This document shows positions 1-6,242 of a stretch of DNA of 7,713 nt, piece by piece; within the stretch, counting starts at the first letter, position 1; the number at the start of each line of letters is the position of its first letter. The notes beneath the pieces were generated by a model. It did not search any database. It saw only the letters and a program-made list of their open reading frames with translations, and was not told the origin of the DNA. The position numbers and the translations under genes are program-made. The stretch is from an uncultured Nitrospinaceae bacterium (GTDB lineage Bacteria; Nitrospinota; Nitrospinia; Nitrospinales; VA-1): positions 1-7,713 of the forward strand of contig CALJGH010000038.1 in the NCBI GenBank assembly GCA_938073925.1, given 5' to 3'.

Positions 1-1
1 T

Positions 2-346
2 TCGCCAACGGCGCAGGGGCTCCTTGCCCGTCCCATGAAAACAGAAGATCTTGAAATGCCGACTCGAAAAATGCACCACCTTTTCCAATCTACCATCTAT
101 CCAAAGGCAAAAGAAGTTTGGGAAACCGTTCGCATCATCGCTAACGAATTAGACTGTAATCCTATCGAGGTTTCTGTTGCCTGGGTTCTCAAACAAAAAA
201 ATATTTTTACTGCTATTGTTGGCTCGCGAAAACCCGAACAGGTAGAAGAGTTTGCCCCGGCAGGTGATCTAGAATTGAGTCAGGAACATCTGGCCCGTTT
301 AACCGAAGCCAGTAATGCTTTTCCCGCTGTGAAAGTAGGTGATTGA
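2..346 (+). CDS. Aldo/keto reductase, C-terminal fragment (5' end outside window)
   Basis: This is the last 114 residues of an NAD(P)H-dependent aldo/keto reductase, a cytosolic TIM-barrel oxidoreductase family acting on aldehydes and ketones. The frame is open to the left edge and reads SPTAQGLLARP before the first ATG at position 35, matching the family's 'S-P-L-A-Q-G-L-L' segment after strand 7. The ATG at 35 is therefore internal. Further family marks are the helix with IANELDCNPIEVSVAWVL, then TAIVGSRKPEQVEE, which corresponds to the cofactor phosphate-binding 'P-G-x-R/x-x-E-Q-x-x-E' region of helix 8. A final ELSQEHLARLTEAS helix ends the barrel. Full-length members have about 300-330 residues, so roughly two thirds is missing, including the catalytic Asp-Tyr-Lys-His residues. 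Substrate cannot be assigned. The stop is TGA at 344-346, and the next gene follows 46 bases later on the same strand. Confidence 0.9.
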   Translation, partial: SPTAQGLLARPMKTEDLEMPTRKMHHLFQSTIYPKAKEVWETVRIIANELDCNPIEVSVAWVLKQKNIFTAIVGSRKPEQVEEFAPAGDLELSQEHLARLTEASNAFPAVKVGD

Positions 347-392
347 AAATTTCCTCCTTCCCCTGTTCCCCATAAACCCTTATTATTGAATC

Positions 393-719
393 ATGAACGA
401 TAATGAAGAAAAATGGGAAGATCCCTTTGAGGAGAATGGCCTGACACTCGGCCCTGAAGAAACTCTCCAGAGAGAAATCGAAAAATCGAAATCCCTTAAG
501 GTTGATCGATTGCGGTTGAAAGACGAAATTGAAAAGCTTAAAGAACAAAAGGAAACCCTACAAGAAAAGAACCGCCAACTCCATAAAAGGGTCAATGCTT
601 TGAGTAATGAGGTTCCCAATACTCAACCTGAAGCTCCTGCCATAAAAAAGAATGAATTAATCCCTTTCCTCATAGCCATTTCGCTATTTTCCGCCCTGCT
701 CTTCCTTTTCCGCAACTAA
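393..719 (+). CDS. Small tail-anchored coiled-coil membrane protein, unrecognised
   Basis: I do not recognise this 108-residue protein. The visible architecture is an acidic N-terminus (residues 1-22), a charged Lys/Glu/Leu-rich helix with heptad-like hydrophobic spacing (about 22-72), a Pro-rich linker (74-84, containing NTQPEAPA) and one hydrophobic segment near the C-terminus (about 89-106, FLIAISLFSALLFLF) ending in RN. With no signal peptide, this predicts a tail-anchored inner-membrane protein with a cytoplasmic coiled coil that probably oligomerises. The ATG at 393 is the only reasonable start: an in-frame TGA lies at 387-389, and no strong Shine-Dalgarno is visible, so expression may be low. 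It may be co-transcribed with the reductase 46 bases upstream. The regular coiled-coil composition plus anchor argues that it is real. Function unknown. Confidence 0.7.
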   Translation: MNDNEEKWEDPFEENGLTLGPEETLQREIEKSKSLKVDRLRLKDEIEKLKEQKETLQEKNRQLHKRVNALSNEVPNTQPEAPAIKKNELIPFLIAISLFSALLFLFRN

Positions 720-804
720 TCCAGCGTGAAACTAGACTCCCTTTCTTATGTAATATATGGACTAAGAGATGTGGCCCAATAGGTAATTATAATTTATAGT
801 AGAA

Positions 805-826
805 TACTAATTATGGAAGATTAGTA
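805..826 (+). repeat. AT-rich inverted repeat
   Basis: TACTAAT (805-811) and ATTAGTA (820-826) form a perfect 7-bp inverted repeat with an 8-base loop. It lies just downstream of the TATAAT at 788-793. It could be an operator-like dyad or a weak RNA hairpin. The AT-only content apart from one C-G pair means the RNA stem would be marginal. Confidence 0.35.
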
Positions 827-860
827 GCAATAGTCTCACAAGAATTGCCCCGACCTATTC

Positions 861-881
861 CTATCGGGCGTGGCCCGATGG
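861..881 (+). repeat. GC-rich hairpin in the leader
   Basis: ATCGGGC (863-869) pairs perfectly with GCCCGAT (873-879) across a 3-base loop. The stem extends by a T-G wobble and a C-G pair to about 9 bp (861-881). No T-run follows directly; a short T5 occurs only about 15 bases later, so this is not a classic terminator. Upstream CCCGA (849-853) can pair with the same TCGGG (864-868), giving two mutually exclusive folds. Confidence 0.5.
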
Positions 882-936
882 AATTTCAGATGTTTTTCTG
901 CTAAAATTGCGCATAAGTGAAGAAATAGTTGAATCT

Positions 937-966
937 TTGTTCTCTATTTTTCCATCCAATTAAAAT
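937..966 (+). promoter_or_regulatory. Possible sigma70-type promoter for the PuuD-like gene
   Basis: TTGTTC (937-942) and TAAAAT (961-966) are separated by 18 bases. The -10 box matches 5 of 6 consensus bases, but the -35 box only 3 of 6. Transcription would start about 60 bases before the ATG at 1036. The ten bases TTAAAATACG (960-969) recur exactly in the probable promoter of the AsmA-like gene (6265-6274). Confidence 0.35.
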
Positions 967-1035
967 ACGCCCTAAAGGGGAACCGGATAGTTGTGACCCG
1001 AGAAATATCAACCAATGTATTGAGAGGAAAACCAA

Positions 1036-1500
1036 ATGTGGGTATATGAATTTTTTCATGTGATCATCGGAATTTTATGGATAGGCTTATTGTATTTCTT
1101 CAATCTGGTTCAAGTTCAGTCCATGCCTAAAATGGTTGAAGCAGGCGCGGCAAAACCTTATACGCAGATCATTCTGCCAAAAGCTTTATTCCTTTTCCGT
1201 CATGCCGCATTGTGGACGGTTATCACCGGAATAGCCTATTACCTGGCTGGGAGGGGAGTGGTACAAGGAATTCCAAGTGGTGAAATTATGATCGGTATGT
1301 TGCTCGGAATTATCATGGCCGGTAACGTATGGTTCATCATCTGGCCAAATCAGAAAAAAATTATCGCTGGCGAACTCGAAGGAGATGCTCTGGCTAAAGC
1401 AAAAAGAATGGCGTTTCTTGCCAGCCGCACTAACGCATGGCTCTCCATTCCCATGCTGATCGGTATGATCGCTGCCAACCACGGCGGCATCATGTTCTAA
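1036..1500 (+). CDS. Four-helix membrane protein resembling the PuuD/DUF989 membrane domain
   Basis: This 154-residue integral membrane protein has predicted helices at about 4-26, 50-72, 83-103 and 132-148. Motifs recall the membrane domain of PuuD-type urate hydroxylases: HVIIGILWIGLLYFFNLVQV near the N-terminus, NVWFIIWPNQKKI (97-109) after helix 3, and LASRTNAWLSIPML (128-141) leading into helix 4. PuuD proteins are about 400 residues long, with roughly eight helices and a C-terminal cytochrome c domain. Here there is only one four-helix unit and no CxxCH haem motif. His8, His56 and His149 lie in or at the ends of helices and are possible haem or metal ligands (inference). The start is supported by GAGAGG 8 bases upstream. 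The gene appears monocistronic, being followed by a terminator. No purine-degradation genes are nearby, so a urate role is not supported by context, and a redox or haem-protein role is a guess. Confidence 0.75.
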   Translation: MWVYEFFHVIIGILWIGLLYFFNLVQVQSMPKMVEAGAAKPYTQIILPKALFLFRHAALWTVITGIAYYLAGRGVVQGIPSGEIMIGMLLGIIMAGNVWFIIWPNQKKIIAGELEGDALAKAKRMAFLASRTNAWLSIPMLIGMIAANHGGIMF

Positions 1501-1578
1501 CAGCATAACCGCTGCGGGGGTAGGTCTGTGCGTTTATGGGCGAGCGAATGCCATTGCGCTTCTGGAAATAGTTTTTTT

Positions 1579-1629
1579 AAAAGGGGTTCGTCCACTGTCA
1601 AGGGGGCGAGCCCCTTTTTTGTTTTGTTT
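1579..1629 (+). terminator. Rho-independent terminator after the PuuD-like gene
   Basis: AAAAGGGGTTCG (1579-1590) pairs with CGAGCCCCTTTT (1607-1618) through a 12-bp stem containing one G-T wobble. A T-rich tail follows (TTTTTT, G, TTTT, G, TTT). It begins about 80 bases past the stop at 1500. On the minus strand the same stem would be followed by only four T's, so it may act weakly in reverse for the converging transporter operon ending at 1690. Between 1501 and 1578 I see only an imperfect hairpin (1543-1560). Confidence 0.8.
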
Positions 1630-1680
1630 GCAACCTCCCTCTGCGAAGGGGGATTAAAGCGGTTGCTATTTTTAATAGCA
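1630..1680 (-). repeat. Nested inverted repeats downstream of the transporter operon
   Basis: GCAACC (1630-1635) and GGTTGC (1661-1666) form a perfect inverted repeat enclosing a smaller CCCT/AGGG pairing. An overlapping hairpin, TGCTATT (1664-1670) with AATAGCA (1674-1680), begins 9 bases past the operon's stop codon at 1690. Neither has a clear T-run in the minus direction. They may stabilise the 3' end of the transporter mRNA or assist the shared terminator at 1579-1618. Confidence 0.4.
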
Positions 1681-1689
1681 GTGGCCCGG

Positions 1690-2910
1690 TTATTCTATCG
1701 TCAATGCTTCCATGGGGTCGAGTTTGGAGGCTTTGATAGCGGGAAACACGCCGAAGACAACACCGATTACCGCGCAGACCCAACTCGCTGTCCATATCGA
1801 ATCTTGATCCAGTAACAAGGTCCAATTTCCCCAATGAGTCAAGCCTAAGGTCAATCCCACACCGAAAGCGATACCGATACCGCCTCCCAAAAATCCTATG
1901 ATAAGAGACTCATACAAAAACTGACGGACAATATCGCTTCGGGTAGCACCTACAGCTCTCCTTATTCCTATTTCCTTTGTTCTCTCTTTAACAGAAATCA
2001 GCATAACAGCGAGTATCCCTATCCCACCTACAAGAAGAGAAATAGCTGCAACGCCAACAATCAGTTTAGTAAACAACTCCGATGTTTCGCGCTTCATCTC
2101 TTCCAGGTCCAACTGGCTGACCAGGGTAAAATCATCCTCCCTTTCATCATTCAGTTTATGACTCTCACGAAGAAGTTCCCGGATTTTTTCAGATGCTTTT
2201 GAGATATTTTCCCGACTGGAAATCTTGACGAATATGCGACTGACATGGGTCTGGTTGACAATCCGCCGCATCAAAGTTGGTAAAGGAATAAAAATTAAGT
2301 CATCCTGATCTAATCCGTTTGTATCAACACCTTTTGCCTCAAACACCCCAATAATTTTAAAGGGGATGAAGTGAACTTTAACCACTTGGCCAATCGGGTC
2401 TTCCTCACCAAATAAATTTTTAATAGCCGTTTTTCCGATTATCGCAACCCGACTTGCCGTTTTTAAATCCCTTTCAGAGAACATCTCTCCTTTTTCTATT
2501 CGATATCCTCGTATCAATGGAAAATCGACTGTCGAACCCGTGATCGTTGTTTCGGCGGCGTTGTTACCAAACTTTGCGTTCATGCGTTTTTCTTCAAAAG
2601 GTGCTACCAGTTCCACTTCTTCAATTTCATTTGCAATGCGTTCGGCATCTCGCGGCGAAAGAGTAGTCACGTTCCCTGATAACCGCAATCTGCCACCGCG
2701 TCGTTTCATTTCACCAGCATTAATGGTGATCATATTCTCACCCATCCCCGCTATAACATCCATCACCTCCTGCTGTGAGCCTTTACCGATAGCAACCATG
2801 ACAATAACAGAAGCGATACCAATCAATATCCCCAATGAGGCCAATAATGTACGGGTTTTATGTGCGAGGAGTGCGGTGACGGCAATTGCCAATGAAGACA
2901 AGAGATTCAT
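1690..2910 (-). CDS. MacB-type FtsX-fold ABC transporter permease (permease 2)
   Basis: This 406-residue inner-membrane permease belongs to the MacB/FtsX superfamily. It has one N-terminal helix (about 20-42, LLASLGILIGIASVIVMVAIG), a large periplasmic domain (about 45-280) of MacB_PCD type, and three C-terminal helices (about 283-305, 330-356, 372-392). Family marks are IGKGSQQEVMDVIAGMG after helix 1, DPIGQVVKV (171-179) in the periplasmic domain, ISLLVGGIGI (290-299) in helix 2, and KERTKEIGIRRAVGATRSDI (308-327). That last stretch is the cytoplasmic coupling segment that contacts the ATPase. No ATPase domain is fused, unlike canonical MacB of about 650 residues. The gene starts 8 bases after permease 1 stops, with no strong Shine-Dalgarno, so translation is probably coupled. 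It is similar in plan to permease 1 but clearly diverged, so the two likely form a heterodimer. Substrate unknown. Confidence 0.92.
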   Translation of the reverse strand: MNLLSSLAIAVTALLAHKTRTLLASLGILIGIASVIVMVAIGKGSQQEVMDVIAGMGENMITINAGEMKRRGGRLRLSGNVTTLSPRDAERIANEIEEVELVAPFEEKRMNAKFGNNAAETTITGSTVDFPLIRGYRIEKGEMFSERDLKTASRVAIIGKTAIKNLFGEEDPIGQVVKVHFIPFKIIGVFEAKGVDTNGLDQDDLIFIPLPTLMRRIVNQTHVSRIFVKISSRENISKASEKIRELLRESHKLNDEREDDFTLVSQLDLEEMKRETSELFTKLIVGVAAISLLVGGIGILAVMLISVKERTKEIGIRRAVGATRSDIVRQFLYESLIIGFLGGGIGIAFGVGLTLGLTHWGNWTLLLDQDSIWTASWVCAVIGVVFGVFPAIKASKLDPMEALTIE

Positions 2911-2918
2911 GATAATAC

Positions 2919-4130
2919 TCAGGAGCGAATTGCTTCTTCAGGATTCATTAAAGCGGCTTTACGTGCAGGATGAATTCCAAAAACCAAACCGATTAATGTA
3001 CAGAATACAAACGAAAGCATAAAAGGTTCCCAGGTAACTTGGGTCGGTATAATATCGAACCGTTGTAACCCAAAGGATATAATTAATCCTAACCCTATTC
3101 CTAGAATCCCTCCAAGTAATGAAATCAGAACCGACTCAAATAAAAACTGCAGAGTGATATCGGATTTCCTTGCACCAAAACAACGGCGAATTCCAATTTC
3201 ACGTACCCGTTCGCGGATGGAAACCAACAGGATGTTCATAATCACAACTCCCCCTACCAAAAGTGAAACAGTGGATATCAAAATCAACATTCGGTTCATC
3301 GCCTGCGCCGACTCCGTCACCCACTCCATAATTCCCTCAGGCGTTACAAACCGAAAATCATCTTCAGAGAGAATCGAAAGACTATGGTTACGCCGTAAAA
3401 CATGCTTCACCGCTTCCATCGTTTTAGGAACCTGCGATGCATCGAGCGTAACAACCTTGATGCTGTGTAAATGTCTTTCACGCGTCAAACGAGCCATTGA
3501 AGTGGTGAGAGGGATCAAAGCCCGGTCATCAGGATCATAACCACTTTCGGTCAAACCTTTTTCCTGCAACAAACCAATCACTTCATAAAAGTTATTTTGC
3601 AACCGCACCATTTTGCCGATGGGGTCTGCATTTTTAAATAATTTCCTTACAGGCGTTGCACCGAGCACCACCACTTTTCTTTTACGATCTAGATCCGAAT
3701 CTGATAAAAACACTCCGTCAGCGACATGCCACCCGCGCGCACGCTGCCAATCGGGGGTTACCCCATAAACGCGGGTATTGGTAAATTCTTTTTTATTGAT
3801 GATCTGCATACGCTTTCTCTGACGTGGAACGACTAGTCGCACTGTGGGTAGTGCAAGAAGGTCTTCCGCATCCTGCAGCGACATGCTGGTGGTATTTTTT
3901 GACCGACTAAAAAACATTTTACCGGCCCCAGCCATAACGGAAAAAGATTCCGGCCCAAACCCCATATTTGCAATCCGATCTAACACTTTTACTTTAATTC
4001 CAAAACCTATGGAGACTATAACGGTTAGAGACGCGATTCCGATCATAACCCCAATCGTCATCAACAATGTATTGCTGCGATTGAGCGTGAGCCCTCTTAT
4101 AGCTTGCCTAAAATTCTTAAAGACCCTCAT
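2919..4130 (-). CDS. MacB-type FtsX-fold ABC transporter permease (permease 1)
   Basis: This is a 403-residue FtsX-fold permease with the same layout as permease 2. It has helix 1 at about 20-42 (LLMTIGVMIGIASLTVIVSIG), a periplasmic domain at about 45-278, and helices at about 279-304, 327-356 and 367-387. Diagnostic segments are YGVTPDWQRARGWHVADGVF (122-141), a MacB_PCD signature; DPIGKMVRL (169-177); VSLLVGGVVIMNILLVS (288-304); and RERVREIGIRRCFGARKSDI (306-325), the coupling segment. The start ATG overlaps the ATPase stop in TAATG, with GGAAA a few bases upstream. A Gly/Met/Phe-containing segment (VMAGAGKMFFSR, 65-76) stands in the early periplasmic part where permease 2 has a basic, Arg-rich stretch. 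This suggests different roles for the two subunits (inference). It would pair with permease 2 and be powered by the ATPase upstream. Confidence 0.92.
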   Translation of the reverse strand: MRVFKNFRQAIRGLTLNRSNTLLMTIGVMIGIASLTVIVSIGFGIKVKVLDRIANMGFGPESFSVMAGAGKMFFSRSKNTTSMSLQDAEDLLALPTVRLVVPRQRKRMQIINKKEFTNTRVYGVTPDWQRARGWHVADGVFLSDSDLDRKRKVVVLGATPVRKLFKNADPIGKMVRLQNNFYEVIGLLQEKGLTESGYDPDDRALIPLTTSMARLTRERHLHSIKVVTLDASQVPKTMEAVKHVLRRNHSLSILSEDDFRFVTPEGIMEWVTESAQAMNRMLILISTVSLLVGGVVIMNILLVSIRERVREIGIRRCFGARKSDITLQFLFESVLISLLGGILGIGLGLIISFGLQRFDIIPTQVTWEPFMLSFVFCTLIGLVFGIHPARKAALMNPEEAIRS

Positions 4131-4837
4131 TAAAGCTTTTCCGGTAAATTGGAAGGCTGCCTTTTTGTATCAGAAGCTATTTCTCCATCGAGGATAGAAA
4201 TAATACGATCGGCATGTTCGGCCACCTCAGAGTCATGAGTGATAAGAACTATGGTTTTTCCTTCCTTCACCAACTTGTCGAAAGTCTTCATTGTTTCAAT
4301 TCCATTTTTGGAATCAAGGTTTCCCGTTGGCTCATCCGCAAAAATGATGGGTGGGTTATTGATCAAAGACCTGGCAATGGTTACTCGTTGCTGTTCCCCA
4401 CCTGAAAGCTGTCCAGGCGTGTGGTGCAGTCGATGCTCCAGTCCTACTTTGGCGAGAACTTCACGGGCCCGTTCTTTTATATCTGATGGGGGATTCCGCG
4501 AATAAACGAGGGGAAGAGTGACATTATCCAATGCGGTCACTCCTGGAAGCAAATGAAAAGCCTGGAACACAAATCCGATTTTTTCGTTACGGACGCGCGA
4601 AAGTTTTCGATCGCTCAGCTTATCCACCTCTTCTCCATCTAAAATATATTCACCACTTGTTGGTTTCGACAGGCAACCGGCAATAGCCATGAGCGTGCTC
4701 TTGCCTGAACCGGAAGGGCCGATGATGCTTATATAGTCACCCTCATTGATATGAAGCGTGATATCCTTTAAAACTTGTGTCTCAAAATCAATATTGCGGT
4801 AGCTCTTGCAGATGGAATTCATTTCAAGGAGACTCAC
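4130..4837 (-). CDS. ABC transporter ATP-binding protein, MacB/LolD type
   Basis: This 235-residue cytoplasmic nucleotide-binding subunit hydrolyses ATP to drive the two permeases. All catalytic motifs are present: Walker A GPSGSGKST (40-48), Q-loop VFQ with Gln92, signature LSGGEQQR (144-151), Walker B IIFADE (164-169) with catalytic Glu169, D-loop NLDS (173-176) and switch His201. The FHLLPGVTALDNVTLPL stretch and ADEPTGNLDS are typical of the MacB/LolD/FtsE branch. The length fits a stand-alone ATPase. The start is the GTG at 4835-4837: GGAGAAGG lies 5 bases upstream (4843-4850), and the GTG overlaps the adaptor's TGA in GTGA. An in-frame ATG six codons in is an alternative start but has a poorer ribosome binding site. 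The stop overlaps permease 1 by one base. One ATPase gene for two permeases implies a homodimer of this protein serving a permease heterodimer. Confidence 0.95.
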   Translation of the reverse strand: MSLLEMNSICKSYRNIDFETQVLKDITLHINEGDYISIIGPSGSGKSTLMAIAGCLSKPTSGEYILDGEEVDKLSDRKLSRVRNEKIGFVFQAFHLLPGVTALDNVTLPLVYSRNPPSDIKERAREVLAKVGLEHRLHHTPGQLSGGEQQRVTIARSLINNPPIIFADEPTGNLDSKNGIETMKTFDKLVKEGKTIVLITHDSEVAEHADRIISILDGEIASDTKRQPSNLPEKL

Positions 4838-6129
4838 CGGGGCCTTCTCCCTCTTCTCTTTTTCGTAATCGGCTTATTCGGGATGCCGACCTGATCGCCA
4901 TCAGCAAGACCAGAAACTACTTGGATAACTTTGTCATCACGCCATCCCAATTCAATCGGTCTATCTACCAATTTACCGTCAACCTGCATAACTGTAAAAG
5001 CTTTCTTACCCTCTCTTTTAACCGCCGCTTTGGGGATGGTTAAAACATTCTTTCGTGTTCCAGTGGTCACCACCACATTGGACGTCATCTCTGGACGCAA
5101 TTTAGAAATATTCTTTTTTTCAATATCAAGGATGACTTCATAGTTCACCACATTATCTTTGATAACTGCTTTCGGGTGAATTTCGCGAACCTTCCCCTTG
5201 AAAAATTTTTCCGAGTAAGTATCCACCGTGAACAAGGCATATTGCCCCACTTTTATTCTGCCAATATCCGTCTCATCTACAAAGACTGTGACCTCCAGTT
5301 TTCTAAGATCGATCAAAGTGATAAAGGTAGGTGCGCTCATACTGGCAACCACCGTTTCTCCTTCTTGCGTCGACACAAAGGCGACAACACCGTCTATGGG
5401 CGCGGTAATGGTAGCGTATGTAAGTTGAATATCCTCAACCTCAAGGTTAGCTCTGGCCCGATCAACTATGGCCTGAGCCAGTCGACTGTCATTTTCCAAC
5501 TGGCTTTTTTTGAGTTTCAATTCCTCATTGGCAAGATTGATCCTGGCTTTCAAAACTTCCAAGCGCTCTTGCGCTTCATCCACTACGGTATCTGCAATGA
5601 AACCTTTTTTACTTAGTTCTAGGTTTCTCTCTAGCGTTTTCCCTGCCAATTTGAGTTGCACCTGTAACTCTTCCAATTCGGCTTTAGCCTTATTTATTTG
5701 TAGGGGTCCTTCAGCAAGGATTTTATCGTGGCGCGCACTTTCGGCATCAAGGTCTGCCTGGAACCGGGCTACTCTCGAAATCAAGTCTTCGTGTTCGATG
5801 GTGGCGATCATTTTACCAGCGCGGATGAAGTCACCGATCTTCACCTGAAGACTTTTTACCTGACCCGAAATACGCGCACCAATTTTAACCTCGGCACCTG
5901 TCTTGAGACTCACCGAACCGGTTGCCAAAACTTTCTGATGAACATCTTGCCGGGTCACCGGCTTGAATTGGAAATCTTCTGCCTTGGGCTTTGTGGGCGG
6001 TTTCCCAAAAATCATCGCCTTTACCGTTCTTTCGATCGGAGCGAGTTTCCCTTCCTGCCAAAGCCAGTATATTCCAGCTGCAAGAACAACCAACAACAAG
6101 AGATTCCGGAGTGTTCCCGAAATCTTCAT
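4834..6129 (-). CDS. MacA-like periplasmic adaptor (HlyD/RND membrane fusion family)
   Basis: This 431-residue adaptor is expected to link the inner-membrane transporter to an outer-membrane channel. It is anchored by an N-terminal helix (about 8-24, no lipobox cysteine). A lipoyl half-motif follows (about 70-112, including GARISGQVKSLQVKIGDFI), then a long Lys/Glu/Leu-rich coiled-coil hairpin (about 113-235). The second lipoyl half comes next (237-275, ATITAPIDGVVAFVSTQEGE), with a beta-barrel (about 277-355) and a membrane-proximal domain (about 357-416, including VLTIPKAAVKREGKKAFTV). This order matches MacA. The last residues, KKRRGRRPR, form an unusually basic tail. ATG 6127-6129 has AAAAGAG (6137-6143) upstream. 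It is the first gene of the operon; the ATPase start overlaps its stop. No TolC-like gene lies in the window. Whether the cargo is a drug, peptide, lipid or protein cannot be said. Confidence 0.92.
   Translation of the reverse strand: MKISGTLRNLLLLVVLAAGIYWLWQEGKLAPIERTVKAMIFGKPPTKPKAEDFQFKPVTRQDVHQKVLATGSVSLKTGAEVKIGARISGQVKSLQVKIGDFIRAGKMIATIEHEDLISRVARFQADLDAESARHDKILAEGPLQINKAKAELEELQVQLKLAGKTLERNLELSKKGFIADTVVDEAQERLEVLKARINLANEELKLKKSQLENDSRLAQAIVDRARANLEVEDIQLTYATITAPIDGVVAFVSTQEGETVVASMSAPTFITLIDLRKLEVTVFVDETDIGRIKVGQYALFTVDTYSEKFFKGKVREIHPKAVIKDNVVNYEVILDIEKKNISKLRPEMTSNVVVTTGTRKNVLTIPKAAVKREGKKAFTVMQVDGKLVDRPIELGWRDDKVIQVVSGLADGDQVGIPNKPITKKRRGRRPR
4843..4850 (-). promoter_or_regulatory. 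Ribosome binding site fixing the GTG start of the ATPase
   Basis: GGAGAAGG, read on the minus strand, lies 5 bases before the GTG at 4837-4835, inside the last codons of the adaptor. It favours this GTG over the ATG six codons downstream and shows translational coupling through the GTGA overlap. Confidence 0.7.
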
Positions 6130-6157
6130 ATATGAACTCTTTTCGTTAAAGTGTTTA

Positions 6158-6187
6158 AATTTAATTCTAACACAGCGAATGAGGCAA
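6158..6187 (-). promoter_or_regulatory. Possible promoter of the transporter operon
   Basis: On the minus strand, TTGCCT (6187-6182) and TAAATT (6163-6158) are separated by 18 bases, each matching 4 of 6 consensus bases. Transcription would start about 20 bases before the adaptor's ATG. A second weak candidate lies further up: TTGGTT at 6221-6216 and GATAAT at 6197-6192, also with an 18-base spacer. I see no obvious regulator operator and no regulator gene beside the operon. Confidence 0.3.
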
Positions 6188-6242
6188 AAGTATTATCTAA
6201 AAATTCCATCATTAAAACCAAAATCTCCTATGTATTATCCGC

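Larger units (their letters stand above)
720..1035 (+). other. Non-coding leader region upstream of the PuuD-like gene
   Basis: No convincing coding frame exists here on either strand. The left half is AT-rich and contains a perfect TATAAT at 788-793 inside a 10-base palindrome (785-794), but with no recognisable -35 box at the proper distance. Two hairpins follow (805-826 and 861-881), then a second promoter-like element (937-966). A strong ribosome binding site, GAGAGG at 1022-1027, sits 8 bases before the ATG at 1036. The region could be a long 5' leader, an intergenic small RNA, or simply a promoter region. Nothing resembling a known riboswitch core was recognised. Confidence 0.5.

Noticed and set aside
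35..346. Stand-alone 103-residue protein starting at ATG 35
   Set aside because: The frame is open upstream and encodes typical aldo/keto reductase residues (SPTAQGLLARP) before this ATG, so it is an internal methionine of a longer gene cut by the window edge.
213..619. Minus-strand frames of 111 and 78 codons opposite the coiled-coil gene
   Set aside because: They lie antisense to the reductase end and the coiled-coil gene, have Phe/Ser-rich compositions typical of the reverse of Lys/Glu-rich coding DNA, and show no family motif.
861..881. Rho-independent terminator after the coiled-coil gene
   Set aside because: The stem is good but no T-run follows within the usual distance on either strand, and it lies about 140 bases past the stop codon.
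1186..1506. Minus-strand frame of 106 codons opposite the PuuD-like gene
   Set aside because: It is antisense to a well-supported membrane protein and has no recognisable domain.
1528..1815. Plus-strand frame of 95 codons across the terminator region
   Set aside because: It runs through a rho-independent terminator and into the antisense of permease 2, with no ribosome binding site or domain.
2540..4197. Plus-strand frames (2540-3022, 3154-3540, 3844-4197) antisense to the permeases
   Set aside because: All are shadows of the two permease genes, and their sequences show no coherent domain.
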